A stretch of DNA of 64,000 nt from Takakia lepidozioides (taxonomy: Eukaryota > Streptophyta > Takakiopsida > Takakiales > Takakiaceae). Below, in pieces: positions 20,235 through 30,529 of this stretch. Positions within the stretch are counted from its first letter, which is position 1; every line of letters starts with the position of its first letter. Both the position numbers and the translations under genes were made by a program. Below the pieces are notes generated by a model. It was not told the DNA's origin. It did no database searches and worked only from the letters and a program-made list of their open reading frames with translations. The DNA is taken from positions 65,970,001-66,034,000 of the forward strand of contig CM060733.1 in NCBI GenBank assembly GCA_030704615.1. Direction: 5' to 3'.

Positions 20235-22831
20235 GTGACCCCATTCCGAGGGAGAAGCAAGCGTCGAAGAACACTTTATTTCACATCAAACAAGCAAAGG
20301 GCACGCGCTAAGGAGAGGATGAGGAAGGCGAGACGGGAACTTAGAATGGGAGAAGAAACATCCGGCGTAGAGGAAGACGAAGGGAAAAACAGGATTCTGC
20401 AACCGCAGTGTGGAGAGGAAGGTCTTGAAGTGATCCCGGAGGTGACCGATGAGCAACCTCCAATAGAAGGGGGGGAGGACGAGGAAGTGAGCTGGGCTCG
20501 GGAGAAAGCACTGCGAGTAGAGAAACAGGTCTTCAAAGAGCAGGGAGAACAAACGGACGCGGAAACAATGCCGTCTGCCCTTGTTTCGCACCATTGGGAC
20601 CTCCTTGGAAGCATGCTACCTCCAGACCAAATGGAAAGATTGAATGCGTCAGGAGCATCATCAAGTGCAAAGAAGAAACCGGAGGTGGCTATGAACTCTC
20701 TTTCTCTCTCTCTGATTCTGTCTGGTTCTTGCTAAGCATTGAGGTCGACATCAACCTTGCGTCAACGCAAGGTTGAAGTCGACCTCCTAAGTGTATATAT
20801 TGGGCATCAAAACAGTGCAGATGCTGCACTACAATCAAGGTAGACAGACATGGATGCTTGCAACGCATCATCAAGTTCGAAGAAGAAGAAGAGACAGCAA
20901 TCTCCTTTTCCTGTAGCTTTTGTGTTTGTTCAACACCGATCCGAGAGCTCGCAATCAACCTTGTGTCAACGCAAGGTTGATGCCAACCTCCATGGTGTAT
21001 GTTAGAACTTCTAGTGAAACGAACAGATGCCTTTCAGTCTAAACTACATCCCCATCAATCAACCTTGCGAAAAGCAATGTTGATCCATGGGTGCTCAATC
21101 TGTCACTCACAGATAATTCATTCTGTGCAGAGGAAAAGAAAAAGGAAATCCAAGGGGAAGATTTGGCCGCGTCAGAAGGTGAAGGTGAGGAAGACTCATT
21201 GGAGGGAAACTATGAAGACAAGGCCGAGGAGATAATTGGTGGGCAAAAAGTGAACTCGTCAAAGGTGATTCTGTCGATGGAGGTTCCCGGCGGAAACCTG
21301 GTCATTCCGCTGTGCAGGATGATCTCCATGCCCGCTGTTTGACCGGCATTGAGGAATGATATAACGAAGTTGAAGAACGACTTTGTTCACTGCTATGTCA
21401 AGGGATCAGCAGTGTTCTACGTATCCACTATGAACACGAAAGGAGAGGAGTGTCTTGTAACAGAGGACATTGAGCAAGGTTGGGATGCATGCTGGCGAGA
21501 TGTAAACAGGGAGTTTGAGTTTAAGCTGTCCAAAAAGGCCTCCACAAAAGCATTCATGGGAAAGATGTTTTTTTGTCTGGGATGGGAACCACAGACTGCT
21601 TGCCTGGATGGATTACATTTCAAGCTTGCACTCGGACGACATCGAATGGCACTGGAGCGTGGTTTCCATGGTTCTCAATCACAAAGGACGTGTCATGCAG
21701 CTCTTGACAGCCATGCACGACATAAACAAGTAAGTTTCCAACTTTGTCTGTTCCTTGTTTCGACAATTTGAAATCATCTTATAAGTTGAAGGTTTTTCCA
21801 GGTCCAATGAAACATCTCATGTGACGACCAATCTGTGCCACACTCTATTCCGCATCCAGAAGGTAGGGCTGATGCCACTGGAGTCATTCACGAACGTGCT
21901 CAGTCCTCAGCAGATGAAGAGGTGTGCTGAGAAGAAGACAAGCACATGGTACAGCTTGACAAGGGAGGCTTTTCTTGAGTACATGTACACTGTAAGCTTT
22001 TTGACACCTGTTTGCCTGTTGTTACTGCAAATTTTGTGAAGAAATTCCAGTGTTTGATTCTTTTTACCTGTTATGTATGCAACAAGAAATAGCAGAAACT
22101 GGATTGAAGGCGAAAGCAGAGTACTATGATTCCCACACAGAAGAGCAGCGGTCTGCAACTGGGCTTGAGGACATGATGAAGTTCGAGATGAAAAATCAAA
22201 GGAAGAACCTCATGAGTGCATTTGACAAACAGATCCGGATAGCAGACCCAGGTCTTGGCACGGAATTTCTAGAGCAGGTGAAAGCACACTATGACAAGTA
22301 TGGCTCCAAGCCAGAAATGACTCAAGAGAAACTACATCGCCTTTCCATTTCAATGGTGGACAATGCAACCAAAATAGGTGGTTGGAGATATGGAATTCGG
22401 ATCCTCTTGTGAGAGACACGAACATGTTCCCAACTCCAGAGAGGGACCCGAAGACACAAGCAATAAGAGTTGTTAGCGACCACACATTCGACCAGTGGCT
22501 ACACAAAGCCACATTTTGGAGCCAGGTAAGGTTTGAACCAAACCATTTTCAGACATTTGTGTTGCTCCGTAACCTCTCCCAAATTCTTATGAGCTTTCTT
22601 GTTGCAGTTAGAAAAACGTGTAGTGGCTGCACTTGCTGAGTCGATGGCAGACTACAAAATCCAGATGGCTTGCCCCTGGATCACACTGGAGGCCTATATC
22701 AGGAGATGGAAGCTCGCTGTCTGGAACAACTGCTTCTTCAAGGAGTTTGAGAAAGAGAAAGGAATCTCCAGGTCTTACGAATTCAAAAACCAGTACAACA
22801 GCGAGCAAGCAATGAAGCAAGTGTTGTACAG
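20235..22831 (+). pseudogene. Gene P copy A, N-terminal half with ParB-like DGNHR motif
   Basis: Exon-like frames in order: 20,235-20,700 (basic then acidic, RRRTLYFTSNKQRARAKERM); 21,110-21,732; 21,802-21,990; 22,083-22,375; 22,420-22,527; 22,605-22,831. The second contains VWDGNHRLLAWMDYI (Asp codon 21,581), the signature of ParB/sulfiredoxin-fold domains, preceded by a beta-rich stretch ILSMEVPGGNLVIPL. Later exons (IADPGLGTEFLEQV, SDHTFDQWLHKATFW, KQVLYR) match copy B at 46.0-46.9 kb. Defects: TGA at 21,340-21,342 and a T7 run (21,568-21,574) that shifts frame just before the DGNHR motif. ParB-fold proteins bind DNA or act as nucleases or NTPases; a role in recognising the element palindromes is a guess. 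Junctions between exons are GT-AG where checked. Confidence 0.55.
20740..21085. repeat. CTTGCGTCAACGCAAG palindromes, first cluster
   Basis: Three copies in a probable intron of gene P: 20,752-20,775 (perfect arms of ten bases around CA), 20,956-20,979 (one mismatch), and a degenerate copy at 21,060-21,083. The flanks differ, so only the palindrome is conserved. Confidence 0.8.
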
Positions 22832-23631
22832 GTGTGACCTCCTTGAATCAAAATTGGTGCTTGAAGGGCATGTTTCTGCAATCTTGTGTCGTTCTTTCCA
22901 TAAAGAATTGCGAATTTGCAGTGCTTTGCGAGATCTCTGAGGGCTCTGCATGTGCAGTCGAGCAACATTGCGTTAACGCAAGGTTGTTTCCCATTGTCCT
23001 GGTTTCACTTACCTATACCTGGGTATCCCATAATGCCGTTTTTCTGAATGTGAAAGGGGATAAACTGACAGGAAAATCAGCCTTGCGTCAACGCAAGGTT
23101 GATGAAGTGGCAGGCTATGTAGCTTTTCCTGTGGTTTTGGGTAGTTCAAATCCTGTTCCAATGCTGCCAAGATGAACGTAAGACTGTTTGGAGTCGGTTT
23201 AAAATGCTATTTACAACTTTCACTGTACCAACAAACAGACTTGCGTTGACGCAAGGTTGTTTGGCGGTATGGATTGCTGGAAATTTCCCGCAGCCATCCC
23301 CCGATTTCAATACAATTGTAGGAAACTTATGATTATTAGATAGCATTGACATGTGTTTCAACAGAGGATTTCAACATTGCGCCAATGCAATGTTGAATAT
23401 CCGCACCAGTACATAGTCAGATGGTAGTTTTCAGGCAGTGTTTTCGATTTCCTCTCTGAATGAAAACAACCTTGCGTTGAAGCAATGTTGAATTGCGCTT
23501 CTCAGTCGTTGTCTCTATCAATACAACATTATCATTTGGTGTTCCCCATTTCTGCTCGAATGAACATTGCGTCAACGCAAGGTTGATTCGGGATTTCAAA
23601 AGTAGAATTCTCAGTGTTGCCTTCCTGCATT
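22832..23631. repeat. CTTGCGTCAACGCAAG palindrome array in gene P intron
   Basis: The intron following the conserved donor at 22,832 contains six copies: 22,963, 23,078, 23,239, 23,372, 23,467 and 23,562 (approximate starts), 95-160 bases apart. The best read CTTGCGTCAACGCAAG or TTGCGTTAACGCAAGG. The same intron position in copies B, C and D carries other palindromes. No coding sequence is seen here. Confidence 0.85.
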
Positions 23632-24480
23632 TCAATATCTTTTTCCGGATGTGTGTTCTTTTTCGTTTTTTGATCGAATGACTGTCTGGGTTTTTTGTGT
23701 GTGATTCAGAGAATCCGATTTGTTCCAAGTCGGGGTCGAATTGGAAGGAAACACATCAGGGACAGGAAAACCGTCAGGAATGTCCAGCACCACAAGGTCA
23801 GTCGCGTATGCCTGCTGAACTCCATTCACCCATTCCGGACTTTTTGTGACCTACAGCCAAAAACATGAGACAGTGTAAGAAGCCCAATCCAAATCTAACA
23901 GGAGATCAATCCCCTGGACAAGCCACAACAAGCTGCCAAAACACAATTATTCATACAACAGTTTAGACATAAGTGTTCACCTGAGTGAGGAACGAAACAA
24001 GCATGTCCCATGTTTTCGAGGGCACCCCTTTGAATGTGGACTTCCTGGACTCCATCATTGCAAGAAAACTTTCATTCAGCACCTTACGATTGAACTGGCC
24101 CAAAACCCTGGAGGGATGTTCTCCCGCCTCGAAAACTTGCTCCCTCGACTTTGATGTTCTCCTATCCCTCCTTGCGGGAGAAGGCTGTCTTTCAGGAACC
24201 TCTGACGGTCCCTGTCCTTGCGGAGCTGCACTTTTCCCCTTCCCCTTCGGATCCCCGACAATCTTCCCCTTTCGTTTTGGAGTAGCAGTTTTCTCGGGCT
24301 CTTTTGCAGCCAGAGCCGAAATGATTCTGTCCTAGATGTCTTTGTCAACCAATGGGGCAATCGCTGCGGCATTGTCGTTCAGGTTTCTTAAAACAACTTC
24401 ATCGAATGGAGTGTCCTGTTTTGGCAGGTCGAGGTACCACCCACAGTCTCGAAAGTGCGCCCTGCTCCAGTCTTTGGCAA
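23632..24480 (-). pseudogene. Inverted segment of gene P copy A
   Basis: The minus strand here encodes parts that copies B and D carry in line with the rest of the gene. From high to low coordinates: YTAGIAKDWSRAHFRDCGWYLDLP (24,490-24,410, matching MYTDVIVKEWHLEHLRDCPW in copy D), a TAG stop near 24,332, a Lys/Pro/Gly linker, VLNESFLAMMES (matching CVNESFLAALDG in copy B), a donor near 23,982, an acceptor near 23,851, then DLVVLDIPDGFPVPD (matching DMIILDIPNGEPVEG in copy B). Neighbouring exons on both sides read on the plus strand, so about 0.8 kb was flipped. The LDIPDG box sits where Rossmann methyltransferases have motif IV. Confidence 0.6.
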
Positions 24481-25730
24481 TACCAGCCGTGTACATTGTC
24501 TTGTCATTGTATATGTATCATATCCTCATACCGGGAAAGTACCTTAGCGATGACCCAGACTTCATCTATTCATGGGCTGACGCTTTCTCGTTCAGCAACA
24601 AGTTCCTTTCGGACTCGGGGGCTCTTCTTCTCATGCAGTCAAAGGACATGTCGGCTCGAAGAACTCTTTTCAGCTACATGAAAGCTTCCGGGTTTCGTGT
24701 CATCAAAACTTGGACATGCATCAATACTCTGCCTCTTACGAAGGGCGAGTTCCCGGGGCAGAAAGTGAGTTGGTTCCTTTCAATTGATGTTTCATGGTTT
24801 TTCGGTAAATCAAAATGGTGGGTTATGTCTTCTGTCTCATTCTCTCTTCGTGATTATTGACAGACACGGGTGTTCGAAGCTTTGTGCCTGGTGAGGCGGA
24901 AGGACACTCTTCCTGCTAGTGTTGCCGAGTTTTAGTTGAGGGACCTTGCAGCTCACATTGACCCCACCTGCGAGCCTGTGGAGGATGATGTTATCTTCAA
25001 TTACGTCGACTCGGGTCGGACTATGAAAAGGTCGATTGGTGTCCCTTGGAGAGGTGCACGGGAGAAATCTCCAGCTTTCATGCAGCCGTCATGGTGGACG
25101 AGTGGTTGCCTTGTCTATGGGCACAGGTGGGGCCCTTCACATTGTGTTTGACATATGGGCAGTGACCTTAGGGAAACCCTGTTTTTATTTCTCGTTCTTC
25201 TTGGATTTGCAGGAGCATGTTTTCATGCTTGCAAGAGCGCCGGAAGGCACTTCTTCGGCATGGAAGCTGATACGGAGCTCTTCTCAAGCGAGCTTCGTCA
25301 GCTTGAGTCGGGCACTACTTCTGCCCCATCCACAGAGGGACTTCTGGAGGAGCCCGAAGCGCCTGACGAGGATCTGGACGTGGACTCCGATTTTGAGTGT
25401 GAGTAAGTTCTTGTGTAGTCGTGCAAAATATGTTGCATTTCCTTGTGTCGTTCCCATTCGAGAAATAGTGGCTTTCATTGTCTATATCTGGATGTTAACA
25501 TCTACCACCATTCCTCTTCTTGCTTTGCAGAGTTCAGCACCAGTCATCGAATCAGCAGACACCTTTCGGTTTCCAAGGATACTACATGTCCCCGAGCCCC
25601 CTAGATCCAACCGCTTGCGGTTTATGCGGAAGCTTGCGCACGGGTGTTATCCGAACAAACACTGTATTCGCATCTCCATGAAGGTTGTGGAAAAAAAAAA
25701 CGTCATGGATGTGCTGCTGTATTCATAGAT
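24481..25730 (+). pseudogene. Gene P copy A, methyltransferase-like C-terminal half
   Basis: The frame from about 24,520 reads DDPDFIYSWADAFSF, then FLSDSGALLLMQSKD, then GFRVIKTWTCINTLPL. The helix, hydrophobic strand, and aromatic-plus-Asn ending resemble the second half of MT-A70 or N6-adenine methyltransferases. Copy B has WTCINTLGL at the same place. The next exon (24,864-25,120) has a TAG at 24,933 and includes PTCEPVEDDVIFNYVDS, matching DPIDYDVLFNNIP in copy B. Then 25,212-25,404 encodes FFGMEADTELFSSELRQL and an acidic tail with donor at 25,405, and 25,531-25,725 a last basic stretch. The methyltransferase idea is from shape and one box only; the catalytic DPPW/DPPY is not canonical. 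Confidence 0.5.
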
Positions 25731-26276
25731 GATATTGCTGTAAACTCTGGAAGTGGTTCCTCTGAAACCTCCAATATTTCTTTAGGTTCAAGTACCGAGG
25801 CTCAATAAATTGTGTTTTGGTTTTGCTTCCATCTCCAAACTGTTTTTCAAGTTCTTTGCGCGTTCCCGTAAGTACAGTTAAGGATTGCCTAGGATAGGTC
25901 TTCGGATTGCGGAATTGAAAAATGTTTGTGTGTTGGAATGAATGTACTGCTTTGCCCAAAAAAAATGTTTGCTTTAATATTCAGTTCTCTAGTGGACGAT
26001 CTCCTCATTCCAAAGTCATGACCTCAATCATAATTCATCCGCAAACCTGCCATTGTTCTCGGCCACAAAGAATATTCATGTGGGGGCCATGAAGAGGGAT
26101 AAAAAATTAGGACATAGGCGACAGCTGATCCGCGGTAATAGGGGGGGGGGTAAGCACGGAATTAGGGCCTGAACACGTGGATGCTTGCTGATGTGGCGTG
26201 AGCCTAGCCAGGCTCACGGGCTCACAGGCTCACGCGGCCAGGCTCACGCGGCCAGGCTCACGCGCAAGCATTCCCC
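25731..26276. repeat. TE2 right end with GTGAGC/GCTCAC palindromes
   Basis: No gene. A run of ten G occurs near 26,142-26,151. From 26,185 to 26,262 GTGAGCCTAGCCAGGCTCAC and four more GCTCACG words form overlapping palindromes. The context GATGTGGCGTGAGCC here is GACGTGGCGTGAGCC at the left end (15,497), supporting the idea that these are matching ends of one element. Confidence 0.65.
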
Positions 26277-27400
26277 GGGCTACGGGAGCAACGGTCTTGG
26301 CGACTGTTGTGGTCTAAGATGACTCTCCAAATCTGCGCGCGGAAAGAAGTTAAAATACTATTCTGTATTGACAAGAACAACCTCCAAAGAGTTTGCCAAG
26401 CTGGTGTTAAACTATTCCCCCAAGTGCGGATTGCGAATCTGAGGTCAGGACATAAAAGAGACTGAGCTTCCACCTGTTGGATGCTGCGCAAGGAAGACAT
26501 AAAAGCAGACCACAGCACTGGCGGGAAGACGAAGTTGAAGTTCAAGCTGACCCGGGAGCGGAAATGCAGTACATCCATGGCACGACGTGGCGCGCCATGA
26601 TTGACGCCGCCACCGCCGCCGTTGCATTTACTAGGTCTACCCAGTGCACAGCAGACCGAGTGAATAGCAGACAGAGTCAAGCAGACTAGAATCAGCAGAC
26701 CGATTGAGCAGACCAACACGTAATCCACTAAGCAGGTCCACCCGACTGCAACAGGCTGACGACGAAACATACTATACAAAACAGACAAACTGGTAGGTCG
26801 ACAGACTGGCAGGTCGACAGATTGGCAGGTCAACATGGTCATTGTTCCGTCGCCCTCTGTAACAAGCTGCATGCAGACTAGATTGACGGTGCGACAAAGA
26901 CAACAGACTAGCTGAAAAGATTGGCAGGACAACAGACTGGCAGACGGAAGGGTGTACTAGCCAAATTTTCGATGCGGCACCATGGTTTCACAGTTTCTCA
27001 CAACAGACCAGCGTACACAGACACCGCAAGACCGTTGTCGGGACAGACTAACATCGCAACAGACTCGCGAACATATTCCAGGCCGATGTGAGGATACAGT
27101 CTCCTGAAGAGGCTCCGATTACCACACCAACGAAGCAAGACTAACGAAGCAACAGACATATGGGTATCCAGGCCGACAAGTATTGGCTGTCCAACCCAAC
27201 CTTTTTACAGGGAGACCCATACTGCAGATGTGAGATAGTTCAGGAGTCTCAGGCTAATACAGCCCAGCAGACACAATTGACAGACTGACAGTAACTCTAC
27301 CCAAGACACACATAACAGTTCATGGCTGGATATGAAATCTGCAATGTTTTTACACGCCCTCATGTGCATATGCTTCAGCAATTTTCGCTATCATCTTGCC
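26277..27400 (-). repeat. TE1 right part: 9-bp duplication, possible exon, CAGAC array
   Basis: GGGCTACGG (26,277-26,285) is the right copy of the TE2 duplication. On the minus strand 26,286-26,600 is open (MDVLHFRSRVSLNFNFVF and onward) and might be an upstream TE1 exon, but no domain is recognised. From 26,640 to 27,300 AGCAGAC and CAACAGAC words recur as in 8-14 kb, tying this stretch to TE1. TE1 probably ends near 27.3 kb. Confidence 0.5.
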
Positions 27401-30400
27401 CATGGTTACCATTCCAGAGTGAGGAGGTGATCTAACGGACGGATGCGGCTACCTCAACATGAATAATTATAAAATTGAACGACACCATATCCCAAATGTA
27501 AACTAAGGTCGTATTTAGGCAGGCTTGTAATCGGTCCGCCCATTGGAATAAACCCTAACAACACATTGGCCATTTTGCGATGACCGGACAGAGGCCAAAC
27601 CAAGTGGGCAAAACGCATTACATGTACAATGAAATCGCAAAAACGGCCCCGCCAACAACAAAAAAATAACGAAAATAGTGGAAGCATATGCACGATGGTG
27701 GCTGTAGGGCTCCGACTCCTCTCCTGCCCTTCCACATCATGACAAAATGTCACGAAAACACAAAGACACGAACACCAGGCAACGACTACCGCCCGCACGC
27801 ACCGCAGTTTCGTACAACAAAGAGCGACATCTTGATGGCAATGGCGAGATAAGGCCCTAAATTGGAGGGTTGCGATGGGATTCGTCCTGGACGGCCCAGA
27901 TCTTGCGGGCGGGCGGACACGCGGACAGGCGGACTAGAGGGAGCGGACCTGCCGCAGCGGACAGGCCGGTGGACGGACCCCGGGAGGGGCAGCCGCAGCG
28001 GTAGTGGCGGGCGTGGGCGGGTGGGCGCGGGTGGGGGGTCGCCCGTCCTCCGGCGACGGGCCCACCGTCCTTCTCGCACGCTTGCGTTCATGACCCTATT
28101 ATTGAAAAATGAGAGGCGTCCCTTTCCTCTAAAAAAAAAAAAAGGAAAAAAGAATTGTCGTCTAGTACACTCGGTCAATCCTATTCCAATAAATAAGTAG
28201 ATAGTATATTCATATTGTTTTTCTATATATTCATTTTCTATATATTCAAGCCTTTGATATATTATACTAGTAAAAACAAGATTACTTAAGAAACCCGCTT
28301 ATTGCTAATTACAGCTTTGATGTTCCCCCGGTTACAGTTCCCATGGTGAAATACAATTGCCTTAGATAACGACATTTCAACTCTAGGGGAACATGTTCGT
28401 AAATTGCATCTAATAAGGCACTAACGATAACCTAGTACACGGTGATAAGTTCATCCGTATGTGTGTAGCTGCATCCATTCATTATTCATCCAGGCACAAC
28501 CGCCGAGAGTTTCGAGAATGGATGAGGAAGACAGAGAAACTGAGAACGGATGAAGAAAATTCGGATAAGTATGGAACCTGACAGAGAGAATGGAAGTTAT
28601 TATGGTCGCCGGCATGACATAATATTGACACGTGGCACCCCGACATTTCGTATAACGGCTCTATTTGCAAGCCACCTACATTTGGATGTAGGTGCCCGCA
28701 GAATTGCCGCACGGATTGGCATCCCCTTGGATGTTTATTGGCCTTGCCTTTACCAGGACTATGCATTCGTTCAGTGATTTCTATTCTCGAATACATACCA
28801 AGTTTTTAGAATAAGTATCATAGATAAATAATTAAACGCAATCAGATGGCACCGTCATCAGCAGGAGGGTTGGGTAACGCCAGAGGTAACAAACTTGTAA
28901 CCAAATAGAAATTTTATTAATAACGATATTTTTTTCGTTATTAACGATATTAGACGTTAATCAAAAAATTATAAATTTATCTCTTTGCAAGTTTGCAGGG
29001 CCTATAAGAGTGTGTCACGCCTCGTTAGCATACCGTGGATGAATTAACTCGTAGATGGATGTGAAAAATATGAAAACACCGTTAGAGAAAGGGAAAACAC
29101 ATCGGTAGTTAACGTTATCCGCAAACAAAGGACGTTTAGTCGCGGTACAGTTACGACTTTTAACCAAACTGGTGACCGGCGGGCCCCGCGCGGGACCAGC
29201 CCCTGTGACCGGATAGTGAAGTGGGGATTTGAACCCAGGCCGATCCAGGAATAGGGAGTCCAGGATTCCGCGATCGTCTAGCGGAGATGGATGGCGTCGG
29301 GTCTATTTGGATCGCGAGTTGGACCCACCGGAGACCGGGAGCGGTGCCCTAACTTCCCGTGGGACCGGGCCGGGCGGTGGTCGAAAGCGGGGCCTCCCAC
29401 CGGCCTGCCTCCTTCCCAGCGAGACAATCCCGACGCGTAGTGCGCTCGACTAGGAGAGAGAAGAGGGGGCGAGGAAGGTGCACGGACGGTATGGAGAATT
29501 AGACCGAGCTAGGAAATTCCACGCGGGTGGTGGGGGGTTTGACACGGAGTGACGATTTGGAAAGGGGAGGTAGAAAGCTTAGCATTTTGTAAGGAAGAGA
29601 ATAGAGAGTTCCGCTCGGGGCCGTATTTGACTCCTCTAGTACGTAAGGGAGAGACCTGGCGTGAGGATCTCAGAACTATGGTGGAGAAATCGGAGCGGAA
29701 ATTGTAGAGCGAGTTAGAGAAGCTTGTGTTCCTGGAAGCCGGAAGATTTGGGGAGGGCCTGGTTGGGGCTTCTAAACCGGAGAGTGTCGCGCACGAAGTG
29801 CTGGGAAGGGGTGGGAACTTCTAAGCCGGAGAGTGTCGCGCAGGAAGCGCTGGGGTTCTTGTCAGTTTGGAGGTAAGAGGTAGAGGCGGACTTGAGCGTT
29901 GGTAGAAGTTCTGCACGGGAAGAGAGGTTGGGGAAAGAAAGCTGCAATTGACCGGGGGTCCTTTGGAGTGGATAGTTTGGAAGAGAGTGGAACAGGCCGA
30001 GGCAGTCCGAGCTTCGGTAGATGTGAGCCGTGTTTCGTGTTTTCATACCGTTAGTGAGAGATAGCAAGAGTTGGTGCAAGGTCTCTGGTCGAAGACATGT
30101 CTGTAGTAGAGAAGCGGATGACGCGGTATCAGTAAAGACAGATTACGGAGCTGGATGTGCACGGGTTTTCCTGTCGAGCGGACTAGGTGCAGTGGTCTAG
30201 CTGACAACAGGAAGCTCTGAATGTGTAAACAAGAAAGAGTATCGTTTGCTGTTTTCAATTGAGTGACAGCTTTTTTCGCTTAACCTCTTATGGTGCTTAT
30301 CCCTCATTAAGTGTCATTTTGGGGGTGGAAGTTTGTTTGGGAGGGTAACAGACAGATGATGAATCTGAGGGAAGGATGGGAGAGAGATCATGAGTAAAGG

Positions 30401-30529
30401 GATCAGAGAGGCAACAGGTCGGGAAGGCCAGCCGAGTCAAGTGGTTCTACAGTCTTGTTTGTTGGTCGGCCGTAGAGATATACGGCGTGGGCAAAGTCAT
30501 TCTGTTGGCATTGCGGCCTTACATTCCAC
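27401..30529. other. Host intergenic DNA, promoter and leader of the F-box gene
   Basis: No supported gene. Positions 27,890-28,080 are very GC-rich with many G-tracts on the plus strand (possible G-quadruplexes). Positions 28,917-28,944 form an AT-rich hairpin with arms TTAATAACGA and TCGTTATTAA. Between 29,450 and 30,520 purine-rich sequence without long frames may be promoter and 5' untranslated leader of the gene at 30,530. TE palindrome families are absent here. Confidence 0.5.

Larger units (their letters stand above)
15413..26276. mobile_element. TE2: 10.9-kb MULE-like element with two divergent genes
   Basis: The element is bounded by GGGCTACGG repeats and by GTGAGC/GCTCAC palindromes at both ends (15,426-15,545 and 26,185-26,276). 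Inside are a minus-strand SWIM transposase (16,056-19,649) and a plus-strand gene P (20.2-25.7 kb), transcribed away from a shared 585-base intergenic region. A second palindrome family, CTTGCGTCAACGCAAG and the related CCTCGTGTTAACACGAGG, occurs near the left end and inside gene P. Both flanks belong to TE1 repeats, so TE2 is the younger insertion. Terminal inverted repeats are weak: only a GCGTGAGC-containing stretch is shared. Confidence 0.6.
8100..27300 (-). mobile_element. TE1: Ulp1-encoding DNA transposon with AGTCTGCT repeats, split by TE2
   Basis: Minus-strand exon-like frames at 8.7-15.2 kb and possibly 26.3-26.6 kb are separated by sequence packed with AGTCTGCT/AGCAGACT repeats (8.15-14.05 kb and 26.64-27.30 kb). 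The same repeat family on both sides of the 10.9-kb TE2 suggests one older element interrupted by TE2. The Ulp1-like protease at the 3' end is a common passenger of plant MULE and CACTA elements. No transposase domain was recognised in TE1 and its termini were not found, so class and limits are inferred. Confidence 0.55.

Noticed and set aside
27786-28200. Arg/Gly/Pro-rich frames on both strands
   Set aside because: Product of GC-rich sequence; open on both strands, low complexity, no domain.
29160-29260. GGGATTTGAACCCA (reverse complement of a tRNA T-loop, B-box like) as a tRNA or SINE
   Set aside because: No acceptor stem, D-arm or anticodon arm could be formed around it on the minus strand, and no poly-A tail or target duplication was seen.
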